Positions 33,749 through 45,730 of a DNA stretch of 64,000 nucleotides are shown here, piece by piece (position 1 is the first letter of the stretch; each line of letters starts with the position of its first letter). This DNA comes from Erinaceus europaeus (taxonomy: Eukaryota; Chordata; Mammalia; Eulipotyphla; Erinaceidae). Below the pieces are notes generated by a model, which made no database searches, was not told where the DNA came from, and saw only the letters and a program-made list of their open reading frames with translations. Made by a program: the position numbers and the translations under genes. The stretch lies in NCBI RefSeq assembly GCF_950295315.1, contig NC_080175.1, forward strand, positions 65,435,353 to 65,499,352, read 5' to 3'.

Positions 33749-33955
33749 TGGGGCCAGGTGGTGGCACACGTGGTTGAGCACACATGTTACAGTGTATAAA
33801 GACCCATGTTCGAGCCCCGGTCCCCACATGCAAGGGGAAAGCTTCACAAGTGGTGAAGCAGTGTTGCAGGTGTCTCTCTGTCTCTCTCCCTCTCTATTAC
33901 CCCCTTCCCTCTCAATTTCTGACTATTTTTATCCAACAAATTTTAAAAAAGATAA
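33749..33955 (+). repeat. tRNA-derived SINE, short-body, 15-bp target duplication
   Basis: AATGATACTCATTTA flanks it (33734-33748, 33956-33970). Head GGGGCCAGGTGGTGGCACACG with A-box-like TGGCACACGTGG and B-box TGTTCGAGCCCC, body ending TCTGACTATTTTTATCCAAC. It is directly followed by an opposed SINE. Confidence 0.95.
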
Positions 33956-33978
33956 AATGATACTCATTTATTAGTTCT

Positions 33979-34239
33979 TTTTTTAAAAAAACTTTTTTTT
34001 AATTTTATTTATTTTCCCTTTTGTTGCAATTGTTTTTGTTGTTCTTTTAGTTATTATTGTTGTTGTCATTGTTAGATAGGACAGAGAGACATGGAGAGAG
34101 GAGGGGAAGACAGAGAGGGGGAGAGAAAGTTACCTGCAGACTTACTTTACCGCCTGTGAAGCGACTCCCCTGCAGGTGGGGAGCTGGGGGCTTAAACCCA
34201 GATCATTCTGTTTTGCGCCACGTGTGCTTGGCCAACTCC
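33979..34239 (-). repeat. tRNA-derived SINE, long-body family
   Basis: It inserted at the right-hand duplication of the previous SINE: CATTTATTAGTTCT (33965-33978) is matched with one mismatch at 34240-34253. In reverse it has the head, GTTTAAGCCCC box region, body and CAACAACAATAATAAC tail. The two SINEs are tail to tail. Confidence 0.9.
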
Positions 34240-34453
34240 CTCATTCATTAGTTCTAAGTGCTTTGTCAACTAAGTTGATGGTGCTTCTTGATTCAAGTTG
34301 CTTTAAGAAGAAAGAAAAATTAGCAAATGGAGAAGACTGGATTGAAGCATAAGCTAGTAAATAAAATCAACTTAGTTTTATTAAAATCTTCAGCAGATTT
34401 TCTTTAAATAGGCAGATTACTTATATTCTTATTTGTGACAAGGTACACATGTA

Positions 34454-34548
34454 TTCTATTGCAATAACAAGTGTAAGGAAAGAGGTAATGGCTAAAACAA
34501 AGTTTCTGAGAGAATATGTCTAACTTTTTCTCACCACAAAATAATATG

Positions 34549-34601
<53 letters not shown>

Positions 34602-34710
34602 TAAGAAATTAAAGAGTTGTGAGTTATTGCTAAATTGGCAACCATATCACAACATATAGATGTATCAAATCAATGTTAGATTTAAACTTAAACACTTTTG
34701 TATATCTTTT
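34454..34710 (+). repeat. Unclassified repeat, copy 2, with (AT)n core
   Basis: Partner of 28286-28520, 6.17 kb away in the same orientation. The central microsatellite has grown to 47 bases (34551-34597). Outside the microsatellite, identity looks like roughly 80-85% by eye. Confidence 0.8.
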
Positions 34711-35002
34711 ACTTTAAATCTCTACAAAAAGTAAACAGAACTCAGAGGTTATCAGAATAACTGTCACTTGGTTATATTATCACATGATCATAAGCAACTC
34801 TAAGCAAGTTTTCATATATAAATTCAGTAACTAAAGAGCAGAGGGGCTTAATAGCAACAAAAAAAATCCAGTGATATATGGTCAATATAACATATTATTG
34901 TTGATTCCTTATCACCCATCTCATTAAGATATCATTTTTGATATTCTGAGTGGGTTAGTTTCTGCTTCAACCAATATAATGGAATTTATGCCAGGATCAC
35001 CA
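34711..35002. other. Unique DNA
   Basis: Nothing recognised. Confidence 0.45.
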
Positions 35003-35345
35003 TGTTCACTTTCTGGAGCTGCCATAAAAAATATGACTTGAAGTGGTTTAAACTATAGATGCTTATTTTTTTTTGTTCTTGTTTATAATTTTGGAGGCAG
35101 AAGCTTAATTGAAGGTGCCAATGAAGTTTTCTCCTGACTTCTCTCTTGGCACATTGACACTTTTCTCAATAGTCTTCCAGTGGAACTTTCTGCATTTGGA
35201 AGTTTTCCTAGTTTCTCTTCTTATAAGAACAACTCTCACATGGAATTATAAGTAATGTTTACAACATCCTTTATTCATAATTCCCTCTGGGCTGACTATA
35301 TCTTCAGCTACAGTACTTTCAACATATGAGTTTAACAGTCTTCAA
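35003..35345 (-). repeat. MaLR (MLT1-like) LTR
   Basis: Plus strand follows the antisense layout of that family: CTTTCTGGAGCTGCCATAAAAAATATGACTTG, GTGGTTTAAAC, TTATAATTTTGGAGGCAGAAGC, GAAGGTGCCAATGAAG, CTTCTTATAAGAAC and TTCAACATATGAGTTTAA. Old and non-coding. Confidence 0.72.
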
Positions 35346-35434
35346 TATATATGAATTTAATAGGGAACAGAATTTCATCAGAAAGAACCAGAACATATGA
35401 ACCAACATGCAATTGCTACATACAACATTTATAT

Positions 35435-38400
35435 TTAACAAGCCTTCCCTGAAAGAAATTCTGAAAGTTCTTCTACAGTCAGACCACCATAAATATGCAC
35501 ACTCTAAAAACTACAAGAATGTCATTAAAATATCTTCTTCAGTCTATGATATCAATAAATGTCAATGGCCTCAATTCACCTATTAAAAGGCACAGAGTAG
35601 GAAGACAGATCAGAAAAAACAATCCAACAATATATTGTCTACAGGAAACCCACCTAACTCAACAAGACAAACACAGATTCAAAGTGAAAGGATGGAAAAC
35701 TATCATACAAGCCAATGGCCCACAATAAAGGACAGGAACAGCTATTCTCATATCTAACACAATATACTTTAAAATCAATAAAATTTAAAAAGATAGAGAT
35801 GGACATTACCTAATATTCAGAGAATCAATCAATCAAGAGGACTTAACAATTAATAACATCAATGCATTAAATGAGAAGCCACCTAAATACATCAAACATT
35901 ACTGAAAGAGCTACAACAATTTATTAACAGCAACTAGGAGATATATAAGCTAGAATTCTTGGACATTCTCAAAGTAATTCACCCAAAGAAGCTGGAATAC
36001 ACATTCTACTCAGGTCCACATGGGTCATTTTCAAGGAAAGATCATATGTTAAGCCACAAAGACATCATTAGCAATTTCAAGAGCATTGAAATCATCCCAA
36101 GCATCTTCTCAGACCACAGTGGAATTAAACTAACACTTAACAATAAACAAAAGAATAGTAATAGTCCCAAGATGTGGAAACTCAACAGTACACTACTTAA
36201 AAACTACAGGATCAAAGAGGAAATAAAGGAAGAAATCAAAATGTTTCAAGAGTTCAATGAAAATGAAGACACAAGCTATCAAAATATGTGGAACACAACT
36301 AAGGCAGTACTGAGAGCAAAGTTCATAGTCATACAAAAACAAATTAGGAAAAAAGAAAAAGTAAAAATAAACAAGCTGATTGCACATCTTAAAGACATAG
36401 TATAAGAAGAACAAAGTAACCGTAAAACAACCAGAAGGACAAAAAACACTAAAGTTAGTGCAGAAATAAACCACACTGAAAATAAGAAAACCATACCAAA
36501 GATGAATGAAAGTAAGTGTTGGTTCTTCGAGTGAACAAAATCGACAAACCTTTAGCCAGACTCACAAAACAAAAAAGAGAGAAGACCTAAATAAATCATA
36601 ATATAAATGAAAGAGGAGATATTCCAACAGATACCACAGAAATTCAGCATATCATGTGAGACTTCTATGAACAACTCTATGCCACCAAGCTAGACAACAT
36701 GGAAGAAATGGATAATTTCCTAGATACCTACGAACTTCCAAAATTATGTAAAGAGGAACTAGATAGCATGAATAGGCCCATCACAGTTAATGAAATTGAA
36801 ATAGTTATCAAAAACCTTCCCAAGAATAAAAGTCCTGGGTCAGATGGTTTTACAAATAAATTCTACAGATTATTCAAAGAAGAACTAATACTTCTACTTT
36901 TAAAAGTCTTCCAGAAGAATTAAGAGAGACACCAGAATACTCTCTTTCAGCTTCTATGAAGACAACATCACTCTGATACCAAAAGCAGACAGGGAGACAA
37001 CAAAAAAAGAAAACTATAGGTCAATATCTCTGATGAACATAGATGCTAAAATATTGAACAAAATTCTAGCCAACTGGATATAGCAGTATATTAAAAAGAT
37101 TATTCATTCATCATGACCAAGTGGGATTTATCCCTGGGATACAAGATTGGTTTAATATATGTAAATCAAGCAATGTGATCCACCAAAACAACAAAAGCAA
37201 GACCAAAAACCACATGGTCATATAAGTAGATGCAGAAAAAGCCTTTGACAAAATACAACATCCCTTTATGATCAAACACTACAAAAAATGGGAATAGATG
37301 CAAAATTCCTGAAGACAGTGGAGTCTATATAAAGCATACCTACAGCCAATATCATACCCAATGGTTGAAAAATGATAGCATTTCCCCTCAGATCAGGTAC
37401 TAGACAGGGATTTCCACTATCACCATTACTATTCAACATAGTGTTAGAAGTTCTTGCCATAGCAATCAGGGAGGAGCAAGGAATTAAAAGCATACAGATC
37501 GGAAGAGAAGACATCAAGCTCTCCCTATTTGCAGATGACATAATATTATACATAGAAAAACCTAAGGAATCCAGTAAGAAGCTTTTGGAAATCATCAGGC
37601 AATACAGTAAGGTGTTCAGCTACAAAATTAATATTCAACAGTAAGTGGCATTCCTCTATGCAAACACTAACTTAGAAGAAGATGAAATAGAGAAATCAAT
37701 TATTTTTACTATAGCAACAAAAACAATAAAATATCTAGGAATAAACCTAACCAAAGAAGCCAAAGACTTGTACACTGAACATTATGAGTCACTATTCAAG
37801 GAAATTGAAAAAGACACAAAGAAGTGGAAAGATATTCCATGTTCATGGGTTGGAAGAATTAACATCATCAAAATTAATATACTACTCAGAGCCATATACA
37901 AATTTAATGCTATCTCCATCAAGATCCCAATCATATTTTTTAGGAGAATGGAACAAATGCTACAAATGTTTCGAACCAGAAAAGACCTAGAATTGCCAAA
38001 ATCTTGAGAAGAAAGAACAGAACTGGAGGCATTACACTCCCAGATCTCAAATTGTATTATAGGGCCACTGTAATCAAAACTGCTTGGTGCTGAAACATGA
38101 ATAGACACACTAATCAGTGGAATAGAATTGAGAGCCTAGAAGTAAGCCCCCACACCTATGGACATCTAATCTTAAACAAAGGGGCCCAGACTATTAAATA
38201 GGGAAAGCAGAGTCTCTTCAACAAACAGTGTTGGAAAAAATGGGTTGAAACATGCAGAAGAATGAAACTGAACCACTATATTTCACCAAACACAAAAGTA
38301 AATTGCAAGTCGATCAAGGACTTGGATGTTAGACCAGAAACTATCAGATACTTAGAGGAAAATATTGGCAGAACTCTTTTCTGCATAAAATTTAAAGATA

Positions 38401-39478
38401 TCCTCAATGAAACTAATCCGGTTACAAAGAAGACTAAGACAAGTACAAACCGATGGGACTATATCAAATTAAAAAGCTTCTGCACAGCAAAAGAAGCCCA
38501 TACCCAAAGAGACCCCTCACAGAATGGGAGAGATCTTTACATCCTATATATCAGACAAGAGGCTAATAACCAAAATATATAAAGAGCTTCCCAAACTCAA
38601 CCACAAGAAAACAACTCCCCCCCCCAAAGGGGAGAGGACATGGACAGAACATTCATCATAGAATAGATCCAAAAGGCTGAGAAACACATGAAAAAATGCT
38701 CCAAGTCTTTATTGACAGAGAAATACAAATAAAGACAACAATGAGATACTACTTCAGTCCTGTGAGAATGTCATACATCATAATAGGTAACAGCAACAAA
38801 TGCTGGAGAGGTTGTGGGGTCAAAGGAACCCTCCTACACTGCTGATGGGAATGTCAATTGATCCAGCCTCTGTGGAGAGCAGTCTGGAGAACTCTCAGAA
38901 GGCTAGAAATGGACCTACCCTATGATCCTGCAATCCCTCTCCTAGGGATATATCCTAAGGAACCCAAAGTACCCATCCAAAAATATTTGTGTACACATAT
39001 GTTCTAAGCAGCACAATTTGTAATAGACAAATACTGGAAGCAACCCAGGTGTCTAACAACAGATGAGTGGCTGAGCAAGTTGTGGTCTATATACACAATG
39101 GAATACTCCTCAGCTAAAAAAAAAACAGTGATTTTACCATTTTCAGCCGATCTTGGATGGAACTTGAAAAAATCATGTTAAGTGAAATAAGCCAGAAATG
39201 GAAGGATGAATATGGGATGATCTCACTCTCAGGCAGATGTTGAAAAACAAGATCAGAAGAGAAAACACAAGTAGAACTTGAACTGGAATTGGCATATTGC
39301 ACCAAAGTAAAGGACTCGGGGGCGGGGGGGGAGGCAGGGCGGAGAATACAGGTCCAGAAAGGATGACAGAGGACCTAGTGGGAGGTTGTACTGTTATATG
39401 GAAAATTGGGAAATGTTATGCATGTACAAACTGTTGTATTTACTATTGAATGTAAAACATTAATCCCCCAATAAAAAT
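35435..39478 (+). mobile_element. L1-C: older LINE-1 with short 3'UTR
   Basis: It begins with the last codons of ORF1 (KPSLKEIL). ORF2 starts near 35548 (MISINVNGLNSPIKRHRVG). Endonuclease motifs include NVNGLNS, LQETHLTQQDKH and a later FSDHSGIKLTL (36100 region). The RT region carries PGSDGF (36830 region), [13 protein letters not shown] and LSLFADDI (about 37530). The C-terminal KAIIIK-like and cysteine regions end near 39240. Stops and indels break the frame into at least six pieces, so it is inactive. The 3'UTR is only about 230 bp and ends with AATAAA (39470-39475) and an (AT)n tail. Its 3'UTR differs from L1-B/D/E after CACCAAAGTAAA. Confidence 0.95.
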
Positions 39479-39653
39479 ATATATATATATTATATTAAAC
39501 AGTATTACATAAATTAAAACTATTTTATCTGCATAAAAATAATAATAATTCTATCTATGCAAATATTTAGGATCAGGAGTGATAAATGATATGTTGTGGA
39601 ATAAAACAGGAGAGAAGTCCTTTTCCATTCACTATCTCTGATTTGTCTTTACC

Positions 39654-39686
39654 ATCATTTCTCAGCCTTTTGGCTAAGATCAAGTG
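39654..39686 (+). pseudogene. U2 snRNA pseudogene fragment
   Basis: 30 of the first 33 bases of U2 snRNA are matched (core CAGCCTTTTGGCTAAGATCAAGTG). The three differences fall at CpG positions (CG to CA/TG), as expected from decay. Beyond base 33 similarity is weak, the branch-point-recognition GTAGTA is not preserved and no Sm site is seen. It is therefore a truncated or decayed retrocopy and not a functional gene. It lies 175 bp after the L1-C tail; no poly(A) was identified. Confidence 0.88.
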
Positions 39687-39847
39687 ATGTGTCTTTCGCC
39701 TAATATGCCTAACTTAATGTGCCACTTGGACCCTCTGTGAGTCTTCTTTGATTAGTAAATAAACCGTTCTGTGAAGTGCATAATGGACTTCTCTTTTTGA
39801 AACTTTTATAGTTGGAGCTTTATTATCTTACCTTTAAGTAAGAACTG

Positions 39848-40100
39848 TATGGGAGGCCTGGGGGTGGCTCACCTGATTGGAAACATTACCATGATTGAGG
39901 ATAGGAGTTTAAGACTGCAGCCCCTAACTGTAGAGGGAAAGCTTGGGGAACTGTAGAGAATGCAGTTGTCTCTTTCTCTCTCCCTTACTCTCTCCACCCC
40001 CTACTTCTCTCTATTTCTGTCAGAAGATAAGGAAAAAGCAAAATAAAATGGTCACTGTCAACATACAGGCACTGAGCCTTAGTGATATTCTTCGTGAGGG
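39848..40100 (+). repeat. Decayed tRNA-derived SINE
   Basis: GGGAGGCCTGGGGGTGGCTCACCTGATTGG, GAGTTTAAGACTGCAG, GAGGGAAAGCTTGGGG and CTCTCCCTTACTCTCTCCACC, with a trace of the terminal module (CAGGCACTGAGCC). Confidence 0.75.
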
Positions 40101-40944
40101 AAACAAAAACCAAGGAACAACAACAACAAAAGGCCAACCAGTTATCAAGAATGCGTTGACATCTCAATTATACTTTAGCCATTCTACCATCTAGAAATGT
40201 CCAACTGAAAGAAAGTCAGTTTCCAATAATGGGCAGTCTTCATGTGCAAGTTACCACCTAAAAATGAATCTTGATATCAGAGAACAGGAACAAGACCCAG
40301 AATCTAACACTTTGAACTTACTTTACTGAGATTTGGTATTACATTAGTAATAGACCTTTATCTGATATGTACAAAAGTTACTTGAAATGATAAAATAGAG
40401 TTAATATTTATATTTGAGGAGTTAATATTTATTAGAAAAAAGGCTGAGAAAATAGGAATAATGAATCTGTTAGGTAATTTGCTTTTTATGGTGAGGAGAA
40501 TCAAATGATCTGAATAATAGCACCAAAACACTTATCATCTCTGCAAGTTAAATTAATAAATGGGACCATAATCAGTAGATTCATTTTCTGCATTTAATTT
40601 ACCTAAAGTGTAGAAAATAGAAATCACACAGTTAAACTGTCTTCATATAATCAAATCATGATGGGATAAAACTAGAAATTTATGATAAAGCAATAATATA
40701 TATATAATTCAATTTAAGAAACAGACTCATTGACTAAACTCATATGTTTTCATAACTGTGCTCTAAGTGAAATCAGGTTCTGCATGAGATAAAAACAAAT
40801 GACAGATAAATTCAACAAACAAGTATAAAAACTTCTTTCTAATAATTCTAATTAATACATATACTGCCAATTCATTGCTAAAGATTGAATAGGTAATATA
40901 CAGTCAAGGAAGATGCTGCAAATCTTCATAAAAATTCAGCATTG
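40101..40944. other. Unique AT-rich DNA
   Basis: No repeat or coding signal recognised. Confidence 0.45.
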
Positions 40945-41240
40945 TGTCTTGGAGCCCAACCTCCCAAGATCCCTGCCCCACTAGGGAGAGAGAGGAACAG
41001 GCTGGGAATATGGATTTACCTGCTAATGCCCATGTTCAGAGAGGAAGCAATTACAGAAACCAAAACTTCTACCTCGGCACCCTATAATGACTCTGGGTCC
41101 ATGTTCCTAGAGGGATAAAGAATAGGAAAGCTATCAACAGATGGGATTAGATATGGAGTTTGGGGGGTGGGGTGGGCACTGTGTGAAAATGGACCATTCT
41201 TATCCTATGGTCTTGTCAATATTAAACAACAACAAAAAAA
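40945..41240 (+). repeat. L1 3'-tail fragment
   Basis: CCTGCCCCACTAGGGAGAGAGAGGAACAGG, GCAATTACAGAAACC, CCTATAATGACTCTGGGTCCATG and ATCCTATGGTCTTGTCAATATTAAAC, ending in an A-rich tail. 5'-truncated. Confidence 0.85.
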
Positions 41241-41314
41241 TCAACATTATAAATATTTATCTAAAATCTATATGTGCAAGTAAATAATGAGGCAAAATGA
41301 TAATGGTAATAATA

Positions 41315-41660
41315 ATAATCAGGACCCTAAAGGCAAGAATATAAAAAATGAGATTTGGGGTCTCCATTTTGGAAAAAGCTAGTAGATCTATTTTAGGTAT
41401 ACTGCAAGCGGCCCATGATCCAACTAGTTTTTGCCTGTGCTTGACATCTAATATGCTGCTGACCTAAGTTATTGCCGGGGGTGGGGTGGGGATGGTGTCA
41501 CAATTGAAAAAAAAAGATCAGAAATCTGAATCAGGAAAGAGTAGATCCCAAATATGTGAAAAGTATATAAATATTGTTAACTGTAAACCCCACTGATATG
41601 ATTTCTAACCTCCATGGACTTTCTGGAGGTCACTGGTTCTCAGAATGTGAATTTAGGAAG
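41315..41660 (-). repeat. L1 3'UTR-type fragment, minus orientation
   Basis: Reverse of the block seen at 3440-3600 and 28090-28200: AGGACCCTAAAGGCAAGAATA, GGGTCTCCATTTTGGAAAAAGCTAGTAGATCTATTTTAGGTATA. It lies about 75 bp from the plus-strand tail to its left, so their 3' ends face each other. Confidence 0.7.
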
Positions 41661-42204
41661 TTTTAAGATGCCCAAGATGTCTAGAGTTAATTTAAACATT
41701 AACTAGAGCACTTATGTATTTGACTTAAGGCAGGCCATAAGCCCCAGCCTGTTGAGCATTTCTATAAGTTCACTCCTATCTTGCATAAATTGACAGCTCA
41801 CCAAACAGAATATCAGCAAGACCCTGTAAGCACTTGTTCATGTTTGCAAAGGTGCATAATCAACTGAATAAAGGTGCTAAGAATCCTTAAGAAAAAAAAA
41901 AAAAGGAATTGTCAGTACTAGTAATTGCCAAAGCTAATTTGACATAGACAAACAGGTTAGAAATCAGAAACATTATTTTAAAGCTGTAATCTCTCTTTCA
42001 AAATTATAAGCCTCTTGATAAACTGACTTATTTCCCTAGCACTGCCCACTGAATCTTGGTCTTCTGGAAATAGACCTTTCTTCCCTCACAGCCTGTGACT
42101 TCATGAAATTCTTATCCCAAGCCCTATGCCACACCACTGGCAAGTCACCTCCTGGCATATTATCATGTCTCATCCTAGAACATTTCTTCTTTCACTTATT
42201 TTTT
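41661..42204. other. Unique DNA
   Basis: Nothing recognised apart from an A-run at 41891-41905. Confidence 0.45.
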
Positions 42205-42342
42205 TTTAAGTTTTTTAGTTTTGTTATTTGTACTGCTTCACCACTTGTGACACTTTTCCCCTCCATCTGAGGACAAGGGTCTTGAACTCTTTTATAGCTG
42301 TTAATGCATACACTCTACAGGGTTAGTCACCTTGGCCTAAAG
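42205..42342 (-). repeat. Decayed SINE
   Basis: T-run, TACTGCTTCACCACTTGTGACAC, CCATCTGAGGACAAGGGTCTTGAACTC, then a decayed head toward 42342. Confidence 0.65.
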
Positions 42343-42354
42343 ATATTTAAAATA

Positions 42355-42560
42355 GGGGCCGGGTGGTAGTGCACCTGGTTAAGTGCATATGTTACAGTGC
42401 ACAAAGACCCACGTTTAAGCCCTTGTTTCCCACTTACAGAGGGAAAGCTTTGTGAGTGGTGAAGCAGCGCTGCAGGTGTCTCTCTGTCTCTCTTCTTCTT
42501 TATTTCTCCATTCCCTATCGATTTCTTACTGTTTCTATCCAATAAAAAATAAAAATAATA
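42355..42560 (+). repeat. tRNA-derived SINE, short-body family
   Basis: Head GGGGCCGGGTGGTAGTGCACC, CATATGTTACAGTGCACAAAGACCC, mutated B-box GTTTAAGCCC, body and AATAAAAAATAAAAATAAT tail. ATATTTAAAATA before it (42343-42354) recurs at 42875-42886 and may be its target duplication, with the next SINE nested in its A-rich end. Confidence 0.9.
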
Positions 42561-42850
42561 GGAAGTCAGGTGATAGCACAGCAGGTTAAGCGCACGTGGT
42601 GCAAAGCGCAAGAACTGGCAAAAGGATCCCAGTGGGGACCTTGACTTCCCACCTTCAGAGGAAAGGCTTCACAGTTGATGAAGCCAGTCTGCAGGTGTCT
42701 TTCTCTCCCCCTCTCTGTCTTCTCCTCCTCTCTCCATTTCTCTCTGTCCTATCCAACAACTACATCAATAGCAACAACAGTAATAACTACTACTACAATA
42801 AAAAACAACAAGGGTGACAAAAGGGAAAATAAATACATAAATAAAAATTT
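42561..42850 (+). repeat. tRNA-derived SINE, long-body family, in the previous SINE's tail
   Basis: GGAAGTCAGGTGATAGCACAGCAGG, then body and CAACAACAGTAATAACTACTAC tail ending AATAAATACATAAATAAAAA. The B-box GGTTCGA is lost (CAGTGGGGACC). Confidence 0.9.
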
Positions 42851-42886
42851 AAAAATTGCTTTAAACTTATTTAAATATTTAAAATA

Positions 42887-43359
42887 CAATAACATATAAA
42901 GGACATTGCATCACCTATATGTGGGATAAATCTACCAGCCTGTTTTGATGCACTACTTGAGTCCTAATTAATGTGTTACGTTTTACAATTTTATGTAAAG
43001 TGTAAAATCTGGAAGTACCTAAAATGAATCTATTAGCCTCATGAGAGTATAAAAAGCAGACAGTAGGCTAACATGTATTATTAGTTTAACCAAAAAAAGT
43101 GCTTTACATGCTCAGTCAATGTAATTATATTATTGCAATGTCTGAATTTAGTTTGGATAATACTTTCTGAAAATGTTGGATCTTTGGATTTTCCACTGCC
43201 TCCAGATGTCCTCATATTTGAGAAGGATCAAAACATTCCACCAAGTTAAATTCATCACAGAAAGTAATGAATCTTTTTCATGGTATATTGGTGGTTGTGT
43301 TATCTTTCAATGCCACTCAAGGAAGACTGATCCTAAAATGATTACAGCCTTGAATATTC
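42887..43359. other. Unique DNA
   Basis: Nothing recognised. The 69-codon frame at 43173-43382 has no domain. Confidence 0.4.
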
Positions 43360-44040
43360 CTAGCTGTGACTATGGACTGTGAGTGCAGACTGATTTAGAA
43401 GTTACACAGTCTCCTGTGCTAAATGTGAATATAAATGAGCCCTGGGTCAGACTGATGGGGTAAACAGATAATTATATTTATTTTCTTCAATTTTGGAAGC
43501 TATTCTCTACCCCAATACAGCTTTCTAACACTATTCTCAACACTGACACGATCTTCCTAAATATTTTCAATCCACCTGCATGTCATCTACCAAGCTTAGA
43601 CAAACATTACTAGTCATAGGCCCCCAGAAAATAACCAAAAATAGCCTTTTTATATTTTTTCCACCATAAGATCCCTATTATCAGCTATTCTACTCCTATT
43701 TTCTGGTTCTTTATTATTAAATAATTTGCCTTGCTTTACAGCTTACCACCATCTATGCACCAAGTTGTGAATACTACTATGATTCCATCCTGAACTCCCT
43801 GGGCAGATGACTTAACCAGTGTGTCCTGGGACCTCACCTCTCCAGAGCCCTACCCCACTAGGGAAAAATAGAAACAGGATGGGGATATGGATCAACCTGC
43901 CAGATGCACAGGTTCAGTGAAGAAGTAATTAGAAAAGCCAGGACTCTGACCTTCTGCACCATAAAGAATTTTGGTTCCTACCTAGATGGGAAGAAGTGAT
44001 AGGATAATATGACAAGAGGGCACTGATCCAGAGATATTCA
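43360..44040 (+). repeat. L1 3'UTR-type fragment, interrupted by SINEs
   Basis: GAGTGCAGACTGATTTAGAAGTTACACAG...CTCCTGTGCTAAATGTGAATAT matches 3200-3260. Then GTGTCCTGGGACCTCACCTC, CCACTAGGGAAAAATAGAAACAGG and GATCAACCTGCC. The end (TATCCTATGGTTTTGTCAGTGTTTCCTTTTTATAAGTAAAA) is found displaced at 44728-44775, beyond two SINEs. Confidence 0.75.
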
Positions 44041-44244
44041 AAATCCAGTGAGAGAAGAGAGAAAAAAAAAGACATGCAGAAGTAGTAATAGATATAGATG
44101 TAACAGAAAAGAAAAGAAAAGAAGGCAGAATCATAGAAAAAATGGGCAAATAGTATATATATCCAAAAACATATGTATTAATATATAATATTCAACACAT
44201 ATTTGTGGCTTCATAATTTTGTAAGTCAATATTAAATAATACGA

Positions 44245-44435
44245 AAGATAGCCACACCTGGTTAAGCATACAGTTATAGTGCACAAAGACCCAGGTTCAA
44301 GTCCCTGGTCCCCACCTTCAGGGGAAAGCTTCACAAATGGTGAAGCAGAGTTGCAGGTGTTTTTTGTCTCTCTTCCTCTCTCTACCTCCCCCTCCTTTTT
44401 AAGTTTCTCTGTTTCTATCCAACAACAATATGCAT
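44245..44435 (+). repeat. tRNA-derived SINE, short-body family
   Basis: Head truncated (AGCCACACCTGGTTAAGC). B-box GGTTCAAGTCCC, GCTTCACAAATGGTGAAGC and CTCTGTTTCTATCCAACAACAA. Confidence 0.85.
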
Positions 44436-44439
44436 TCAT

Positions 44440-44727
44440 AGTTTATTTTTTATTTATTATTACTTTTTTCCCTTTTGTTGCCCCTGTTGTTTACCATTGT
44501 TATTATTATTGTTATTGATGTCATTGTTGTTGGATAGGACAGAGAGAAATTGAGGGAGGAGGGTAAGACAGAGAGAGAAAGAGAAAGACAGACACTTGCA
44601 GACCTGCTTCATTGCCTGTGAAGCGACTCCCCTGCAGGTGGAGAGCCGGGGGCTTGAACCGTGATCCTTCCGCCAGTCCTTGGGCTTTGTGCCATGTGTG
44701 CTTAACCCACTGCACCACCGTCTGACT
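44440..44727 (-). repeat. tRNA-derived SINE, long-body, tail to tail with the previous
   Basis: Plus strand from TTTATTTATTATTACTTTTTTCCC to CACCGTCTGACTCCC. In reverse head GGGAGTCAGACGGTGGTGCAG and GGTTCAAGCCCCCGG (good B-box). With 44245-44435 it forms a potential long hairpin. Confidence 0.92.
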
Positions 44728-44775
44728 CCCTATCCTATGGTTTTGTCAGTGTTTCCTTTTTATAAGTAAAAATTT

Positions 44776-45146
44776 AAAAAAAAAAAGAAAAGAAATCTTT
44801 TTTCCATAATCATAATGAACACTCTTGTATACTTCTTGAAAATTCCTTGGGTTAGTCTATTTAGTTTAAAATATGTAGATTGCTGTAGCATAAAATTATT
44901 AGCAATATTCTGCAAACCCCCAGGCCTTAGAAGCTTAAGACATTTCCCAGTGCAAAAACTAGAGGTCAGCTCCTATTTTGAATAATTTATCAGTAGATAT
45001 GGCTTCACACCTAGGAGGTGAATAAGACAGAAAGCAGCCCCTGAAGTCACAGTGCCTAGCAACGTACTCCGGCCAGAGTTTGCCTCAGCAGACGCCTATA
45101 TCAGCTAGAAGGTATATAATCAGTAGATTCTTGTCTAACAGGCAGG
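44776..45146. other. Unique DNA
   Basis: Nothing recognised beyond an A-run at about 44774-44795. Confidence 0.45.
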
Positions 45147-45725
45147 TGTCCTATCCCTTCATTTGTCATGCTGAGACACTGTTCCTTGTTCTTTTGGGGC
45201 AGCCAGGGGCAGCAGAAGCTGAAAGGAGACACAGGTAGGCATCAACAACCATAGCTTTATTCTAGAGAGAAGCTGGCTCAGCGTAACACTGTTTAGTCCC
45301 TGTGCAGCAACTCTGCATCTTAGCAGCTGTTATCTGGGTCAGCAGCCCTGGTCAGCCCTCAGGGCAGCAACAGCAACAGCTCCCTGGGTCAGAAGACAGG
45401 ATGGCAGACACAGCCCCAAAGTCAACAAGTGGAATGTAGATGTATGTCCCTATTCTCACTTTCCTAAAGGGTGTATCTTTATACCAAATCACACAAAAAG
45501 TGCAAAAAGCTGATTTAGGGAGGTTCAGGTGATCAGACTGATAACATATAGTGATTATGTGCAGCAGCAGTAAGTGAAAACCATGTTTACATCATGTGCA
45601 ACAGTGGGGGAAAAAAAAACACGTGCATGTAGCTGTAAGGTTTGTGCCTAGTCATTTTCTGGCAGAAGGCCTAAGACATGCATACTAGCTTCACATTATT
45701 CTATCACCTTAGGCTACCTACAACA
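45147..45725 (-). mobile_element. Solo LTR-like element
   Basis: On the minus strand it starts TGTTGTAGGTAGCC and ends GGATAGGACA (TG...CA), 579 bp, with a poly(A) signal AATAAA at 45261-45256. GGCAG occurs immediately to the right (45726-45730) and at 45141-45145, one base from the left edge, which may be a 5-bp target duplication. No coding frame. Family not identified; class I ERV is possible. Confidence 0.5.
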
Positions 45726-45730
45726 GGCAG

